Shown here: in pieces, positions 49,201-61,607 of the stretch
Layout of the letters: every line of letters begins with the position of its first letter
Position numbering within the stretch: the first letter of the stretch is position 1
DNA from: Dillenia suffruticosa
Lineage: Eukaryota; Streptophyta; Magnoliopsida; Dilleniales; Dilleniaceae
NCBI GenBank assembly: GCA_033439265.1
Contig: JAVTVX010000017.1
Coordinates: forward strand, 10,376,001 to 10,440,000
Length of the DNA stretch: 64,000 nucleotides
Reading direction: 5' to 3'
Notes under the pieces: generated by a model
The model's input: only the letters and a program-made list of their open reading frames with translations
Told to the model about the DNA's origin: nothing
The model's database searches: none
Made by a program: the position numbers and the translations under genes

Positions 49201-50227
49201 ACTGGTGCCCATGAAATTACTGGCTTTTGTGGATTCCATTTCTGTGTGCAGGTTTTTAAGCTCAATGCACGCCGAGTCTTGGGTCTATTTATTACTAGCT
49301 GTCTGCTAGATGGTTCACTAATTGCATAGAAGTATATCTTGAGTTGTGATTTACCTAACGTCATACTTTCCTCCAACAGGAAGACAAGGAGCCTGTTTTT
49401 GACAGTGTTAGGACAATAATTGGTATGCTTGAAGTGTCGGCCGAGTTTGCTCAGAATATTACCTTTAATCAAGAGAGAATACAAAAGGCTTTACCAGCTG
49501 GCTATCTTGATGCAACAACCCTTGCTGATTATTTAGTGAAGAAGGTTAGTTAAGTCTTTGGAATGCACCTTTGGTTTTTTTCTTTATCGTTAGAATTTCT
49601 TTTTTTTTCTTGTTAGTTTGTAGCTTGACAGCAGCATGAACTTACTCTTTACCGAAATACTGGACACACCATACTTAGTATGCATTACTGTTGAGAGCCT
49701 TGTTTGCCCTGAAGAAATATTGCTGTTGCATATGTGAAACTTGTTAAGAATGATTAGTGTTGCATCACTGTAATGAGCCAAATAGGCCTCAACTCTACAT
49801 CCAATTGCACAAGAACTTATTAATCCTGGCGTAGCATAGTGGTGATAAACTGTTGTTCAAAAGACTTTCACTAGGTTGTAGAAGTCATACGTTTTGCGTT
49901 TTGTCCAAATATTCTCATTTACAATAATGCATTGCGTCCTAATTGAAACTTAGTGGTATGTTCTTGTTGCAGGGAATTCCTTTCCGAACTTCTCATGATC
50001 TAGTTGGAAAGTCTGTTGCACTGTGTGTTTCAAAAAAATGCCAACTTCAAGATTTAAGTCTCGATGATTTGAGAAGTATTAGTCCAGCATTTGACGAGGA
50101 TGTCTATGAATATCTTGGAGTTGAAAATGCAGTTAAGAAATTTGGCTCATATGGTTCTACTGGCTCAGAATGTGTTGCCAATCAACTTGACTACTGGCTT
50201 GCTAAGCACACAATTTACAAAAACTGA
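46239..50227 (+). CDS. ASL: Argininosuccinate lyase, plastid-targeted
   Basis: Cleaves argininosuccinate to arginine and fumarate, the last step of arginine synthesis, in the plastid. Seven coding exons (46239-46586, 46702-46965, 47047-47163, 47987-48135, 48826-49117, 49380-49544, 49973-50227) keep frame and give 529 residues, as expected for a plant enzyme with a transit peptide. Residues 1-65 are rich in Ser/Thr/Pro and poor in acids (transit peptide). The mature part opens with KLWGGRFEE. Conserved sites seen: [12 protein letters not shown] (about 170), [11 protein letters not shown] with the catalytic His (224), and the fumarase/lyase signature [11 protein letters not shown] (344-354) with the catalytic Ser loop. 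The C-terminus is [13 protein letters not shown]. No missing exon or frameshift seen. Introns 3 and 4 each hold a tandem duplication. Confidence 0.96.
47726..47875. repeat. 74-bp tandem duplication in lyase intron 3
   Basis: Units 47726-47799 and 47800-47875 share AACTTCTGA, AGCAAGTAAACT, TTTTTGCTT, CCCTTCAACA and CAGTCCTAGTATAAGTTA. Confidence 0.85.
48513..48823. repeat. About 155-bp tandem duplication in lyase intron 4
   Basis: Units 48513-48666 and 48667-48823 share GAGCTTCTAATTT, GTTATGAAAGCAATGGCACT, TCTGTTGGAAGACCTAGCTA and ATTATCAATTCTC. The second unit runs straight into the exon 5 acceptor (AACAG at 48825), so it supplies the branch and pyrimidine region now used. Confidence 0.9.
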
Positions 50228-51250
50228 ATTTAGGAGTGAGCTGTTCCAAGATATGAAGCCCTAGTAGATAGTATGATGATTGAGAAGCCAACTCCGAGAT
50301 TTCAGATTTACTCAAGCAGCTGTGGTACTTGGATTAATTTCCTACTACTGAAAGTAGTATGCTGCAAAGGCTGCAAATTCTACATATGAGCTTATATCAT
50401 AATTTTATTTATGAATTTCTGTTTAATAGACATATCAGGATGTTTGAACGGTACCTGTTCTGGGTTTACCCTGGTTGTAATAGCTCTTGGTGGCTTCATA
50501 AGATGACTTCTGAAGTGACCAAATGCAACAAAATAAGAAGAATTTGGCGTGCGTATTATTTGAAAATTCTAGTTTGCGCTTAAAGCGGTAATCGTGAATT
50601 TGAGTTCAGCACATTTTGAAGTGTGTGACCTTGTTGGAGCAGATATATTTTCATCACCATATTCACAACTTACTGAGAACCACACCTTTAGGGAAAAATC
50701 GGCACGAAGTCATTCCTCGTCAAGTTTGTTGTACTTGTTTTTGCAGGTTATTTGTCAGTTTAGACCCATTTAGGCATTTTTACCATAATTGAGTCTCTGT
50801 CTTCACTACAGATGGCTTTTTATTTTTGGTTATACAAGAATTCGAATCATGAATCTCATGTTAGGGAAGGGATGAGAAGGTGTGGCAACGACTATAATGG
50901 TGACCCTCCATAACTCATTGCTGACACCCCCAACCTTATACCCAAAATACTTCCTCACTTGACCAGCTCATTACTGGGCACACTGCCAACCTATTACCCA
51001 CACCAACCCTGAATTTTGACACCCAAAATTATGCCCCCTCAACAAGGATAAACCCCCTTACTAAGACATCACAAGAAGAATGACTCGGAAGAGAAGAGCT
51101 AGAGACAGTCACCGAGACCACGAATCAATATCCAAAGCAGAGAGAAAACGACGTAAGAGAAGGGGTGATGATTTGACTTCTAACTTGATAACTAAAAGAA
51201 GTCGCGACTTATCTCCTCATAGAATGGTGGCGGCTGGTACATAGCCCCAC
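50228..51250. other. 3' flank of the lyase gene, nothing recognised
   Basis: Presumed 3' UTR, then unassigned sequence up to the + strand LINE remnant. No supported gene. Confidence 0.5.
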
Positions 51251-51252
51251 CA

Positions 51253-53070
51253 AATACCATGATAGCCCTATGGAATTGTTGTAGTTTGGATAACTCCACA
51301 ACACTTCAAGTCTTGCACAATTTGGTGCAAAAGAAAAAGTTGCATATAGTTATAACTGAGACAGAAAAAGTCCGATTGAGGCTGAATTCTGCATATGAAG
51401 AGGTGGCTGAATGTGTCCAAATGGGGAGAGAAATAAGTGGTGGTCTAGCTCTTTTATAGTCTGAGAACTACTTTAATACAGTTATTTCTCAGACTACTTT
51501 ATGGATTTTACGGTGGAAAAGTGGGGGTCAAGTCAATGTTGGAGATTTACTGGAATCTATGGCTGGCCAGAAGGAAGAAACAAGGCACTCACATGATCAT
51601 TATAGCAGCATCTTTCCGCTCAATCCTCAGTCCCGTGGTGTGTTGCTCATAATTGGAATAAAATCTTATTCTCTTATGAAAAAGCCAGGCAGTTTGCCTC
51701 GCGAATTCCAAAGAATAAATGAATTTCATGATGTTATCTCAGATTGTGAAATTTCTTATTTGGGGCACTGGGGCAGCAAGCATACTTGGGCAAGAAGCAA
51801 CTATATGTCCAATATATTAGAAGAAAGATTGGACAGTTGTGATTACTTTGATACTTTTCAGCTGAAAAAGTCCCTAAGATTTCGGTTTGAGGCAATATGG
51901 CTGGAGTAACCCAGTTATGTGGCGACCATCCTAGAGGTTTGGTTGAATCTTCTGGTCTTCCCTAGCAATATATCTCAAAAACTAAAACATTACTAGTCTG
52001 AATTGATGCAATGGTAAACCTTGAGCAGGAATTCATTGCTGCATCCAGCTGTTTTCAAGAAATTTGAGCGCTGTCCAATTTCAGCAGCCTAGTTATCATT
52101 CTCTTGCCCGACAGAAAGCTCTTGAGGAAGAGCTTGATTCTTTGTTACCCAAGGAAGATATTATGGCATCAAAGGGCAAAAGCTAATCCGCTCAAACATG
52201 CGAATAAGAATATCAGATGCAAAATCTAATAACTGAAAGAGAAAGCATACAATTCGGAGAATCCAAAATTAGAATGGTGAGTATTAGAGTGGTGAGTGGA
52301 TAGAGGAAGAGGCAAAAATTCGTATCATCTTTGCTGACTTCGATAAAGAACTCTTTCTATCTTTGATGAGGTCTAATCCATATGGAACCAGTGATTAATA
52401 TGGTGGAAATAAAAGTCACTCAGGACATGATTAATTTGCTCGATCAGAGATTCTCTCAAGAACAGGTAGCTAAAGCTCTTCACTAAATCCCACGGACTAG
52501 GTCCCCTGAACCTCATGGTGTGTTCTGCTCTTTTTTATCATAAATTTTGGCATAAAGTTTGCAAAGATATCCTTAAGCACGCTTTAGAAATGCTGAATAA
52601 TGGTGCTAGTCCTGCCACGATTAATGGAGCCCATGTTGTCCTCATTCCTGAGGTGGCTGACCCAATCTCTCCTTCTCAATTCAGACCTATTAATAAAATC
52701 ATCACCAAAACCATAGCTATTAGGCTAAACTATATCCTGTCCCACAAAATTGATAAATCCTAATGTGCCTTTGTCCCTGGTAAGGAACAAAAGAAAAGGG
52801 GAAAACTTGGCATTTTAGCGTTAAAGCTTGATAGAATGGAATGTGATTTTTCTTAAATCTGTTCTGTTGCAATGGGGCTTCAACGCTTCTTTAGTTTTCA
52901 CTTACTACGAATAACGTCCGTGGACTCCTTATGATCAAATGGAATAAGATTTTTCCTGAATATGCCACGTTGCCTTTGCTATTGGGCTTTAACCCTCCTT
53001 GACTAATGTTGCTGGTTGCCTTATAACAATCCATTATGTTGCAGTTGGGTTTCAACCTTCTTTGGTTTCT
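51253..53070 (+). pseudogene. L1-type LINE ORF2 remnant (endonuclease, partial RT)
   Basis: The plus strand opens with MIALWNCCSLDN and GREISGGLALL, then WRFTGIYGWPE, INEFHDVISDCEISYLG and KHTWARSN. This is the order of the plant L1 endonuclease/phosphatase domain (AxWNCRGLGN, SGGLALLW, FTGFYG-P, NEFRxAVxDCxLxDLGF). RT pieces follow at 52515-52760 (FYHKFWH, HVVLIPEV, SQFRPI) and near 52800 (ALKLDRMECDF). Stops and frameshifts are frequent. Around 52860-53060 a motif (GTTGCARTKGGGYTTCAA) recurs three times. The remnant ends at a poly-T run that looks like the A-tail of the opposite-strand LINE. Confidence 0.75.
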
Positions 53071-53091
53071 TTTTTTTTTTTTTTTTTTGTT
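53071..53091. repeat. Poly-T tract, probable LINE A-tail
   Basis: About 20 T with a G just after. The + strand LINE remnant stops to its left and - strand LINE sequence begins to its right, so it likely marks the target-primed insertion point of the - strand LINE. Confidence 0.55.
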
Positions 53092-53159
53092 TTTTGGGTT
53101 GAAAGGGAAAACAACACAATTCCCAACACGGCCCAGAACCAAACTCACTAATGAGCGCT

Positions 53160-53364
53160 TGTTAAATAATAATTTGTAATCGATAAGTTTGAAATATTAA
53201 TAATCCTTATATTTTCTAAACTTATTAAAGCTAAATCTTATTTTTTCAAGTAAACTTTTATTATAAACTCTACTATAAAAAAATACTCTGCATATGAAAT
53301 TTAAATCAATAAAATAGAGCAGAATTTTCATCTTCTCAAAAATTTCATTTCTCTTTCTCCAACA
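53160..53364 (+). repeat. Left LTR of the copia element
   Basis: Starts TGTTAAATAATAATTTG and ends TCTCCAACA. It contains TATAAACTCTACTATAAA, a likely promoter region. It is 205 bp long, short for copia but matched by the right copy. Confidence 0.9.
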
Positions 53365-53398
53365 AATTTGGTATCGGAGCCATTATTAAAAGAAAAAG

Positions 53399-54532
53399 AT
53401 GGTTACATCAAATCCAAACTCTATTTTCTTATACACAGCAAATCAAATTCCAGTTTTCAATGGAGAGCATTATGATTACTGGAATTCTCAAATGGAGACC
53501 ATCTTTCTTTCACAAGATTTATGGGACATTGTTAAATAAGGTTATGAAGAGAGACAAGATCAACAAAGTTTTTCTTCTTGGACCGAAAAAAAAGAGAAGG
53601 AATACAAGGAGAATGTGAAGAAAAATGCAACAGCCCTAAGGTTTACCCAGTAAAGTGTAAGCAAAACTATTTATTTCAGAATTTTTGACATCAAGAAGGC
53701 CAAAGATGCTTGGGAAACACTAAAAGTGGAGTTTCAAGGGTCAGAAAAAGTCATCTCCATCAAGCTACAGAGCTTATGGAGTGATTTTGATAATTTGTCA
53801 ATGAAAGAATGTGAACTTGTTAAAAAATTTTTCTCTAGAGTGACTGAGATTGTCAATCAAATCAAAAGTTGTGGAGATGTTGTTCCTGAAAAAAAGGTTG
53901 TTGAAAAAATCTTGAGAGGGTTTCCTCAAAAATTTGAGCACATAGTTGCTGTTATTGAAGAAACAAAAGATCTCACAAAGTTCACACAATATGAACTTAT
54001 AGGATCATTAGAAACTCATGAGAAAAGAGTAAACAAATATAACAATCAGCCCTTAGAGTATGCTTTTCAAGCAAAAGAAAACCGCTCCAGAAATTCAAAA
54101 CCACAACAAGAAAGTAGAGGGGGCTCAGGACAAACTTACATCAGGGGTCGAGGAAGGCATTCTCAAGGTAGAGGCAGAGGAAGAGGAAGAAGAGACTCTT
54201 CATGGCAACAAAAATCTAGTAACTTATACTCTCACTGTTTTATTTGTAAGAAATCTGGTCATGAGTCTAAGGATTGTTATTTCAAATGTACTCGATGCAA
54301 AATTCCTAATCATTCTGATAGGGATTGTTGGTATAAAGAAAAGGGAGAAAATTATGAAGCAAAAAGGACAGCTAGTTTTTCAGTAGAAGATGAGAAAAAT
54401 AAATTGTTCTTTTCCTCTGTCTCAAATGAAAAATATGATGAGAGATGGTATTTAGATAGTACTTGCAGCAATCATTTAACTGGAAATCACACAACATTTG
54501 AAGAGCCGGATGAAAATTACTCCTCATGTTGA
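53399..54532 (+). pseudogene. copia gag and protease start
   Basis: The frame opens at 53399 with FNGEHYDYWNSQMETI, a stop follows near 53537 and another near 53651, then it is open to 54532. The gag domain has IKLQSLWSDFDNL, IVNQIKSCGDVV and ILRGFPQKFEHIV. It is followed by an Arg/Gly-rich stretch (RGRGRHSQGRGRGRGRRD) and two CCHC-like knuckles (CFICKKSGHESKDC, CTRCKIPNHSDRDC). The protease site is WYLDSTCSNHLTG. The two early stops would prevent full-length gag. Confidence 0.85.
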
Positions 54533-54653
54533 ACTTGGTGATGGAAAGCAAGTGAAGATTGAAGGAAAATGAGTTATTGCAGTTCATACAAGTGAAGGTA
54601 ATACAAAGTTTATTCATGATGTTCACTATGCTCATGATATTTCTCAGAATCTA

Positions 54654-55469
54654 TTGAGTGTTAGACAAATGATGAAAAAGGGTTACAAATTGATTTTTGA
54701 TGATAACAAGTGTAAAATTTTTTATAAACATTCTGGAGAACAAGTTGCTACAGTAATAGTAACTTCTAATAATATTTTTCCCTTCAATATGAAATCACTA
54801 CAGCATGGTGCCTTTAGAAGTAAAAGTCTTAATGATTCTTTTCTCTGGCATTTGAGATATAGTCATTTGAATCTTAAAGGACTGCAGTTGTTAAAGCAGA
54901 AAAATATGGTTATTGGACTTCCATAAATTATGAAGCAAGATAAAATTTGTGAAGGTTGTATTTGTGGGAAGATGCATCGGCTTCCATTTCCAAAAACAGC
55001 CTGGAGGGCTCAAGCTCCTCTTGAACTTGTGCATACAGATATTTGTGGTTCAACTAGGACTCTTTCTCTCAGCAACAAGAGGTATTTTCTTCTCTTTGTT
55101 GATGATTTCACAAGAATGATATGGGTTTATATACTTGAGCAGAAATTTGAAGCTTTCACCAAGTTTCTGCACTTCAAAACTCTTGTTGAAAAACAAAGTG
55201 GTTGTATTTTAAAACTCTTGAGGACAGATCGTGGAGGAGAGTTCATTTATAAGCCTTTTCTCAATTATTGCAAAGAACATGACATTCAAAGACAGCATAC
55301 AATCAAATATATGTCTCAGCAAAATGTAGTCGCTGAAAGGAAAAACAAAACAATTGTAGAAATGGCTAGAAGTATGTTGAAAGAGAGAGGACTTCCCAAC
55401 CAATTTTGGGCTGAAGCCGTAAATACTACTGTGCATATTCTTAATTGTTCTGCTACAAAAGCAATTTGA
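54654..55469 (+). pseudogene. copia gag-pre-integrase and integrase
   Basis: 54654-54926 has LWHLRYSHLNLKGLQLL. After one stop, 54930-55469 has the zinc-binding end CEGCICGKMHRLPF, then HTDICG (first Asp), LRTDRGGEF (second Asp) and VVAERKNKTIVEMAR with the catalytic Glu. The family motif QQNGVAER reads QQNVVAER here. A stop at 55467-55469 and frame changes follow. Confidence 0.85.
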
Positions 55470-56926
55470 AATAAAACTCCTTTTGAATCATGGCTTGGCA
55501 GGAAACCAGTTGTAAGTCAATTTAAGGTTTTGGGTGTGTCGCTTATGCTCTCGTTCATTCTCAAAATAGAGAAAATTTTGATGAGAAAGGAGAAAAGCTT
55601 ATTTTTATTGGATATGCTGATGAATCAAAAGGGTATCGACTCTTCAATCCAATAACTAATCAATTAGTGTTTTCAAGAGATGTGATTTTTTATGAAACCG
55701 CAGCATGGAAATAGGAAGCAGAAGAAATTGCTGAAGCACATATGGCCCTCGTACCTCTTGAATCAAAGCAACCTGTTAAAGATGTTGCTGGTCCATCAGA
55801 TAACAATAATTCTGATGATGATTCAGATTCTGAAACTCCTCCAAGAAGGTATCGTCCCTTATCGGAAATTTATGAATCATGTAACGTTGCATTCTTTATT
55901 GTGAACCACAGTGCGTTAAGGTGGCTATGAAAGAAGAAGTCTGGAAAAATGCCATGGATGAAGAAATAAGGAGTATCGAGAAAAATCACACCTAGCAATT
56001 GATAGATCTTCCAAAAGGAAAGGAAAAGAAGCAATTGGCTTGAAATGGATCTATAAGACCAAGTATAATGAAGATGGTAGTATGCAAAAATATAAGGTAA
56101 GGCTGGTTGCAAAAATGTATTCTCAACAACCCGGTGTGGATTTCAATGAAACTTTTGCTCCTGTAGTACGTATGGAGACTATCAGAATTGTTCTTGCCTT
56201 GGCAGCTCAACTGGAATTGCAAGTTTTTCAACTTGATGTTAAATCAGCTTTCCTTAACGGAGAGTTAAAGGAAGAGGTTTATGTCAAACAACCTCAGGGA
56301 TTTGAAGTAAAAGGAAAGGAAGAAAAAGTCTACAGATTACAAAAAACACTTTATGAGCTCAAACAAGCACCGAGAGCATGGAATAGCAAAATTGATACTT
56401 ATTTCCTGCAAAATGGATTTATGAAAAGTCCATCTGAACCATCTCTTTATGTGAAGAAAAATGGAGTCCATTTACTGATGGTTTGTCTCTATGTTGATGA
56501 TCTAATTTATGCAGGAACTAATGTAGAAAGATGCAATCATTCAAGGAAGCAATGATGAAAGAATATGAGATAACAGACCTTGGACTGATGAAGTATTTTC
56601 TTGGCATTCAGGTGAAGCAATCCAAAGGAGAGATTTTTATTTCTCAAGAAAAATATGTTACAGATTTGCTCAAAAAAATTCAAATGAACAATTACAAACC
56701 AGCAGCAACTCCTATCACTTTCAATGAAAAATTACAGCAGAATGATGGAGCTGAAAAGTGTGATTCAAATATTTACAGAAGCCTTGTAGGTACAAGACCT
56801 GATGTTGTATATGCTGTCAGTTTAATATCCAGATTCATGAATGCTCCAAGCAAGCTTCATTTTGCAGCAGCTAAGAGGATACTTCGTACCTTCAAGGGAC
56901 TAAAATGTTGGGAATCAAATATTTGA
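55470..56926 (+). pseudogene. copia reverse transcriptase
   Basis: After a broken linker (55470-56040), 56040-56555 has KWIYKTKYNEDGSMQKYKVR, FNETFAPVVRMETIR, VFQLDVKSAFLNGEL and the catalytic YVDDLIYAG. A frameshift near 56535 leads to 56531-56926 with DLGLMKYFLGIQV, PAATPITFNEKL and YRSLVGTRPDV. Stops and the shift break the polyprotein. Confidence 0.9.
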
Positions 56927-57290
56927 AAGAAGAAGACAGCAAGCTGGCTGGTTTCACCGATAGTGATTGGGCTGGAAGTCTTGATGATGGGAGGAGTACT
57001 TCAGCATATTTTTTTGTCTGGGATCTAAAATCATTTCATGGAGTTCAAAGAAGCAAAGTTCAGTTGCATTGACCTCATCAGAGGCTGAATATATTGCAGC
57101 AAATGAAGCTGTTCGTGAAGCAGTCTGGTTAAGGAGAATTTTAGTTAACTTATAGCAAAAAGCTGCATATCCTACTCTAATTTATTGTGACAACAAGTCT
57201 ACAATTTCAATGACCAAGAATCCAGTCTTCATAGAAGATCAAAACATATAAAGCTGCGACACAATTACATTCGTGACATAGTTCAAAAGA
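56927..57290 (+). pseudogene. copia RNase H remnant
   Basis: In shifting frames the sequence gives GFTDSDWAGSLDDGRST, SSVALTSSEAEYIAA and CDNKSTISM, the standard order of the copia RNase H. It ends just before the purine tract and right LTR. Confidence 0.8.
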
Positions 57291-57413
57291 AGGAAATTTA
57301 TTTGGATTTCATTCAAACCACATATCCGCCAGCAGATGTTCTTACAAAGACAATATCCATCCAAAAACTTCAGTGGTTCAAGGATATTATGAAGATCACA
57401 AATTAAGAGGGGG

Positions 57414-57632
57414 TCTTAAATAATAATTTGTAATTGATAAGTTTGAAATATTAATAGTCCTTATGTTTCCTAGGCTTATTAAAGTCTTTTTAGGTTCTCT
57501 AAATCTTATTTTTCTAAGTAAACTTTTATTATGAACTCTACTATAAAGAAATGTTCTGAATATGAAATTTATATCAATGAAATAGAGCAGAATTTTCATC
57601 TTCTCAAAAATTTCCTTTCTCTTTCTCCAACA
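57414..57632 (+). repeat. Right LTR of the copia element
   Basis: 219 bp, starts TCTTAAATAATAATTTG and ends TCTCCAACA. It differs from the left copy by scattered substitutions and one indel of about 14 bp, so the insertion is not recent. Confidence 0.9.
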
Positions 57633-57639
57633 CTGCTTG

Positions 57640-59484
57640 CAATCCATTGAAGCATGGAACAGAGGATGAGTGGTCTCGTTGTCCTTCTTCAGCAGTTGAG
57701 TTAAGGCAAGGCAATCAACTTCTACCTCGACCTTTGCTGAACCTTTGAGCTTAGCAATCAAGAGACCTTCTCTAGCAATCAAGAGACCTTCTCTCAAAGC
57801 CCAAACCTCAGTTGAAAAAACGTCTGCTCTACATATATTCAGAGTGAAGCCCATTGCCCAGTTTCCTTCTTCATCTCACAGAATGCCTCCTCCACTAACC
57901 ATCCCAGAAATTGCATCTACAGCTCCATCAGTATTAAGCTTAAGCTTTCCTCTGTCAAGAGGATTCCATATGATATTTAACATGGATATCTGCTTCTGAC
58001 GTTGCTCAATTCTTTGAGCCTCTTCCCACCTCCTGCTAAAACTTTCTTTTGACCAGTCTCGCAGTTACCCCAGTGGGAGTAGTTTCTCCCTCCATGACTG
58101 CTCTACACCTTCTTTTCCAAATGTACCTGATAGTAGCAACAAAGATCTCATTCTCTTGGAGAGACTTTGAGCTGAAAGTTCCTTACACTACTTTCCTGAT
58201 CCAATCAGTAGCGTCACAGTTCCAGAAGTCTCTAGTCTCGTTGATTTCAGGATAAATTAGGCACCATATCTCGTTGGCTTCCTTGCAATCTCTCAACACA
58301 TGAAGGACTAATTCTGCATTCTCTTTGCAGACTTCACAACTGTCATTTTCTGAGAATCTCCTCTTCTTTCTTCCTATATTTGTCATGATTTTCTCAATCA
58401 TCGCCAACTAAATGAAGAATTTAGCTCTCACCAGATATTTTGCTTTCCAAATCCACTTCCAATTATCATTTTGTTATGACTTCACTTGATCACTATCTTG
58501 GAGCAATCGATAGGCACAGGAGACAGAGAAGATGTCATCCTTAGTTTTTGCCCATCCTAGTAGATCCTCAGTATCACCTCTTCTAGGAAGCAAAACTCCT
58601 CTAATTTCTTCGATCTTATCCTCACTGATCATTCCCTTCAGCTCCTCAATCTTCCACTTCCCCTCCTCCATAATAAAATGGCTAACCTTTAAGTTTTGAG
58701 GGTTCCTGACTTGAGGTTGAATAGCATGCTCGACTAGACTTCCTGTTCCTACCCACTTGTCCTCCCAAAAATTAATACTTCTCCCATTCCCCACCCTCCA
58801 AATGAAACCCATCTTAATGCAATCTCTACTCTTAAGCATGCCCCTCCAAGTATGTGAGCCTCTAGTTTTCTCTCTGTACTCCAAGAAGTTCTTTCCCTTC
58901 AAATATTTTTGATTTATAATTTGACACCATAGTGATTTGTCTTTCTTAATCAAGCGCCAACCTAACTTGGCTAACGTGGCAATATTGTTCTTTCTCATTT
59001 CTCGAATTTCCAAGCCCCCTTCTTGCTTCGACTTGCAAACCACTTCCCATCTGACAAGATGAACCTTCCTACTGCCCTCTTTGCTTCTCCACAGAAAATC
59101 CCTATTAATTTTGTCTAGTCTCCTGCACGTGTTGGTAGAAATCCAACAAGCTTACATTAAGTACATAGGAATTGTTGAAGTCACAGAATGAATAAGAACT
59201 CTCCTCCCAACATTACTTAACAGCTTCGCACTCCAGCCATTAAGTTTTCCCTGCACTTTCTCCACCAAATGGTTGTAAAAATCCTTGTTTACTTTGCTGT
59301 GAGTAAGAGGAATCCCCAAATACTTACCCAAATCCTCTGTAATAGAGAATCCGCATATATCTGCCAATGAGTTCCTGAGAAAGATAGGGGTTCTTGGAGA
59401 GAACCAAACCTTCGACTTAATCTCATTTATACTTAGTCCACTTTCAGTTGAAAAATCCTTTAGGCATTCTCTCATTATATTCAA
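57640..59484 (-). pseudogene. LINE ORF2 3' half: RT end, zf-RVT, RNase H
   Basis: On the minus strand, 59484-59152 has GLSINEIKSKVWFSP, LGKYLGIPLTH and KLNGWSAKLLS. 59043-58474 has GLEIREMRKNNIATLAKLGW and FIWRVGNGRSINFWEDKW. 58407-58183 has the zinc-binding CEVCKENAELVLHVLRDC. 57854-57640 is an RNase H part (STEVWALREGLLIA, VEVDCLALTQLL), with the octapeptide-like LLIAREG duplicated. RNase H is cut by the copia element at 57632. Several stops. Confidence 0.8.
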
Positions 59485-59590
59485 ATTTAGGTGATCCGTC
59501 TCTGCGAAAAGTATAAGATCATCAGCAAAAAAAGGTAAGAAATTTGGAGGCCCTCTTTAGAAAATTTGAAAGGATTCCACACACCCTTCC

Positions 59591-61607
59591 TTACTTTGTA
59601 TTGGATAAGGTAGGATAGTCTCTCCATGACAAGAACAAAGAGACAAGAACGAAGAGATAAGGAGATAAGGGATCTCCTTGCTTAAAACCCTTACTAGTCC
59701 TCATAGCCGGCATCACCTCACCATTCCAAATTAAGGAAACCTTACTGTTGGTAATTGCAAACATAATAAGCCTGATTAGAGGGATAGAGAAGTTGCAATC
59801 TAGCATCACTTGAGCCAAGTAATTCCAGCTCATGTTGTCACAAGTTTTGCTTAAATCAATCTTCATAATCATCCAATGATTTTTACTCTTGGACCTTTGC
59901 ATTGAGTGGATGATCTCCTATGTTATAAGGATATTTTCCACCATTCCCCTTGCAAGAAGCTATTTTGGTGAGGCCCTATGATGTATTGGAAAAGAGGTCT
60001 TAAACTCTGAACAATAATCTTAGACAGAATCTTGTATGATGTATTAAGAAGAGTGATGGGTCTGAAATCATTTATGGTTTCAGGATTGTTTGTCTTAAAA
60101 ATTAGAACCATATATGCTCTAAGAAAGTCAGGACAGAAGTACCCATTGCTCAGGGCTTTGTTGACCAAACCCTTGACCTCTTCTTTCATCACCTCTCAAA
60201 ACGTCTGGTAAAAGATAGGTTTGATTCCGTCTTGGCCACGAGCTTTAAGACTTTGCATAGAGAAAACGGCACTTTTAATCTCTTCCTCACTAGCTGGACT
60301 GATCAAATTGTTGTGCTAGTCATTTGTTATTTTCCTATCCCATCTCCTAAATCTTTTACTGGGCAGAGTCACCTCCTTACTTGTGAACATGTTAGCAAAA
60401 AACTCTACTACATGTTTCTTCAGTCTTTCTTGATCAGTGCACCACTCTCTATCAATTTGTAGAGCAGCTATTCTGTTGAAGTTTTTTTTTTACTTTTGTA
60501 TAAATATGAAAGAATTTTGTGTTCCTGTCTCCTTTTAGAAACCAATTCACTCTTGCTTTCTGGTGCCAAAATATTTTTTCTTCATTCAGGAATTTATGGT
60601 ATTCTTGAATCATATGTTTTTTCAGACTTTGCAAAAAAATTTGATCTCCCATACTTGTCAGACTTTTGAATGCCTGCCAATCTATTTTCAATTCTTCTTT
60701 TCCTAGCAAAAATATTCCCAAATTCCATCTTATTCTATGTTTTTAACTTCTCCACTATATAAGTAATATTTGAGAGCAGATCTCCACTCGCAGTCTTGCA
60801 GATAAACTAAAAAAGCTCCTTAAGTTTGGGATGAGAGAACCAAACTATTTTGTATCTGAACGGTTTGTTTCTGTTCTTAGGGGGGTTGGAAAGCCTGGTA
60901 TTGAGCAGCAAAAGATTATGGTCACCATACAAACAAGGAAGGATGATGACTTTTATCTCAGGGAAGTGGAACTTTGGCTATAGATTTCCTAAAGCTCTGT
61001 CTAACTTGCAAGATCACCTTCCCTTCTCTCTTGTGAGTCCATGTGAACTTAGGACCCATAGCTTCCAGATCCAGAAGGTTACAATCTTCCTAATTCTTTC
61101 TAAACCTCCTGCCTCTTGCTAAACCCTTAATAGTTCTATTGCTTGTCTCCAAACCTCCTGCATAATCATTAAAATCTCCAATCATAAACTAGGGAATCTG
61201 GATACCTGTAGCTAACTCTTTCATATCTTTCCAGAAAATTTCTTTTGCAGCATGATTTGGTTGAACATAAACGCAGGTAAGAAGCCAACTTTGTCTGTCC
61301 TCATCAATCTGCATATGAATCCACTACTCTGCATGCTTTAGGACCTTTACACACTCTTTGCTCTTATTCCACTTGAGTCAAAGCTCACCCCTAAAACCAT
61401 TCGACTTGACTGCAAACTACCTTTCATTCCACATCTGTCTAGAAACTTTGGGAAAGAGTTATTTTTGGCTCTTGTTTCTATAAAATAGATCACCTCTAGC
61501 TCGTATCTCCCTACTAGATCTTTGCACACATTCCTGAACCTCTTGTTTCTGACTCCTCTATAATTCCAAACCATGATTTTAGTATTTATTCTTAAAAAGC
61601 AAAACAA
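59591..61607 (-). pseudogene. LINE ORF2 5' half: endonuclease and RT core
   Basis: 61607-61347 opens the endonuclease with MVWNYRGVRNKRF and VIYFIETRAKN. The remaining endonuclease is broken. 60721-60452 gives KARVNWFLKGDRNTKFFHIY, the linker before RT. 60192-59923 gives the RT start (DFRPITLLNTSYKILSKII), and 59902-59591 the core with KIDLSKTCDNMSW, GFKQGDPLSPYLFVL. The FADD catalytic box falls near 59520, between open pieces. Inactive because of stops and frameshifts. Confidence 0.8.

Larger units (their letters stand above)
53160..57632 (+). mobile_element. Ty1/copia LTR retrotransposon, both LTRs present
   Basis: Left LTR 53160-53364 and right LTR 57414-57632 are alike over their whole length. 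The right one has about 14 extra bases near 57490, and its first bases are TC instead of TG. Both end in CTTTCTCCAACA. The primer site TGGTATCGGAGC (53369-53380) follows the left LTR and resembles the usual initiator-Met tRNA site TGGTATCAGAGC. A purine tract AAGAGGGGG (57405-57413) precedes the right LTR. Flanking bases GCGCT and CTGCT are only a weak 5-bp duplication. Domain order gag, protease, integrase, RT, RNase H is copia. Several stops and frameshifts make it non-autonomous. Confidence 0.92.
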
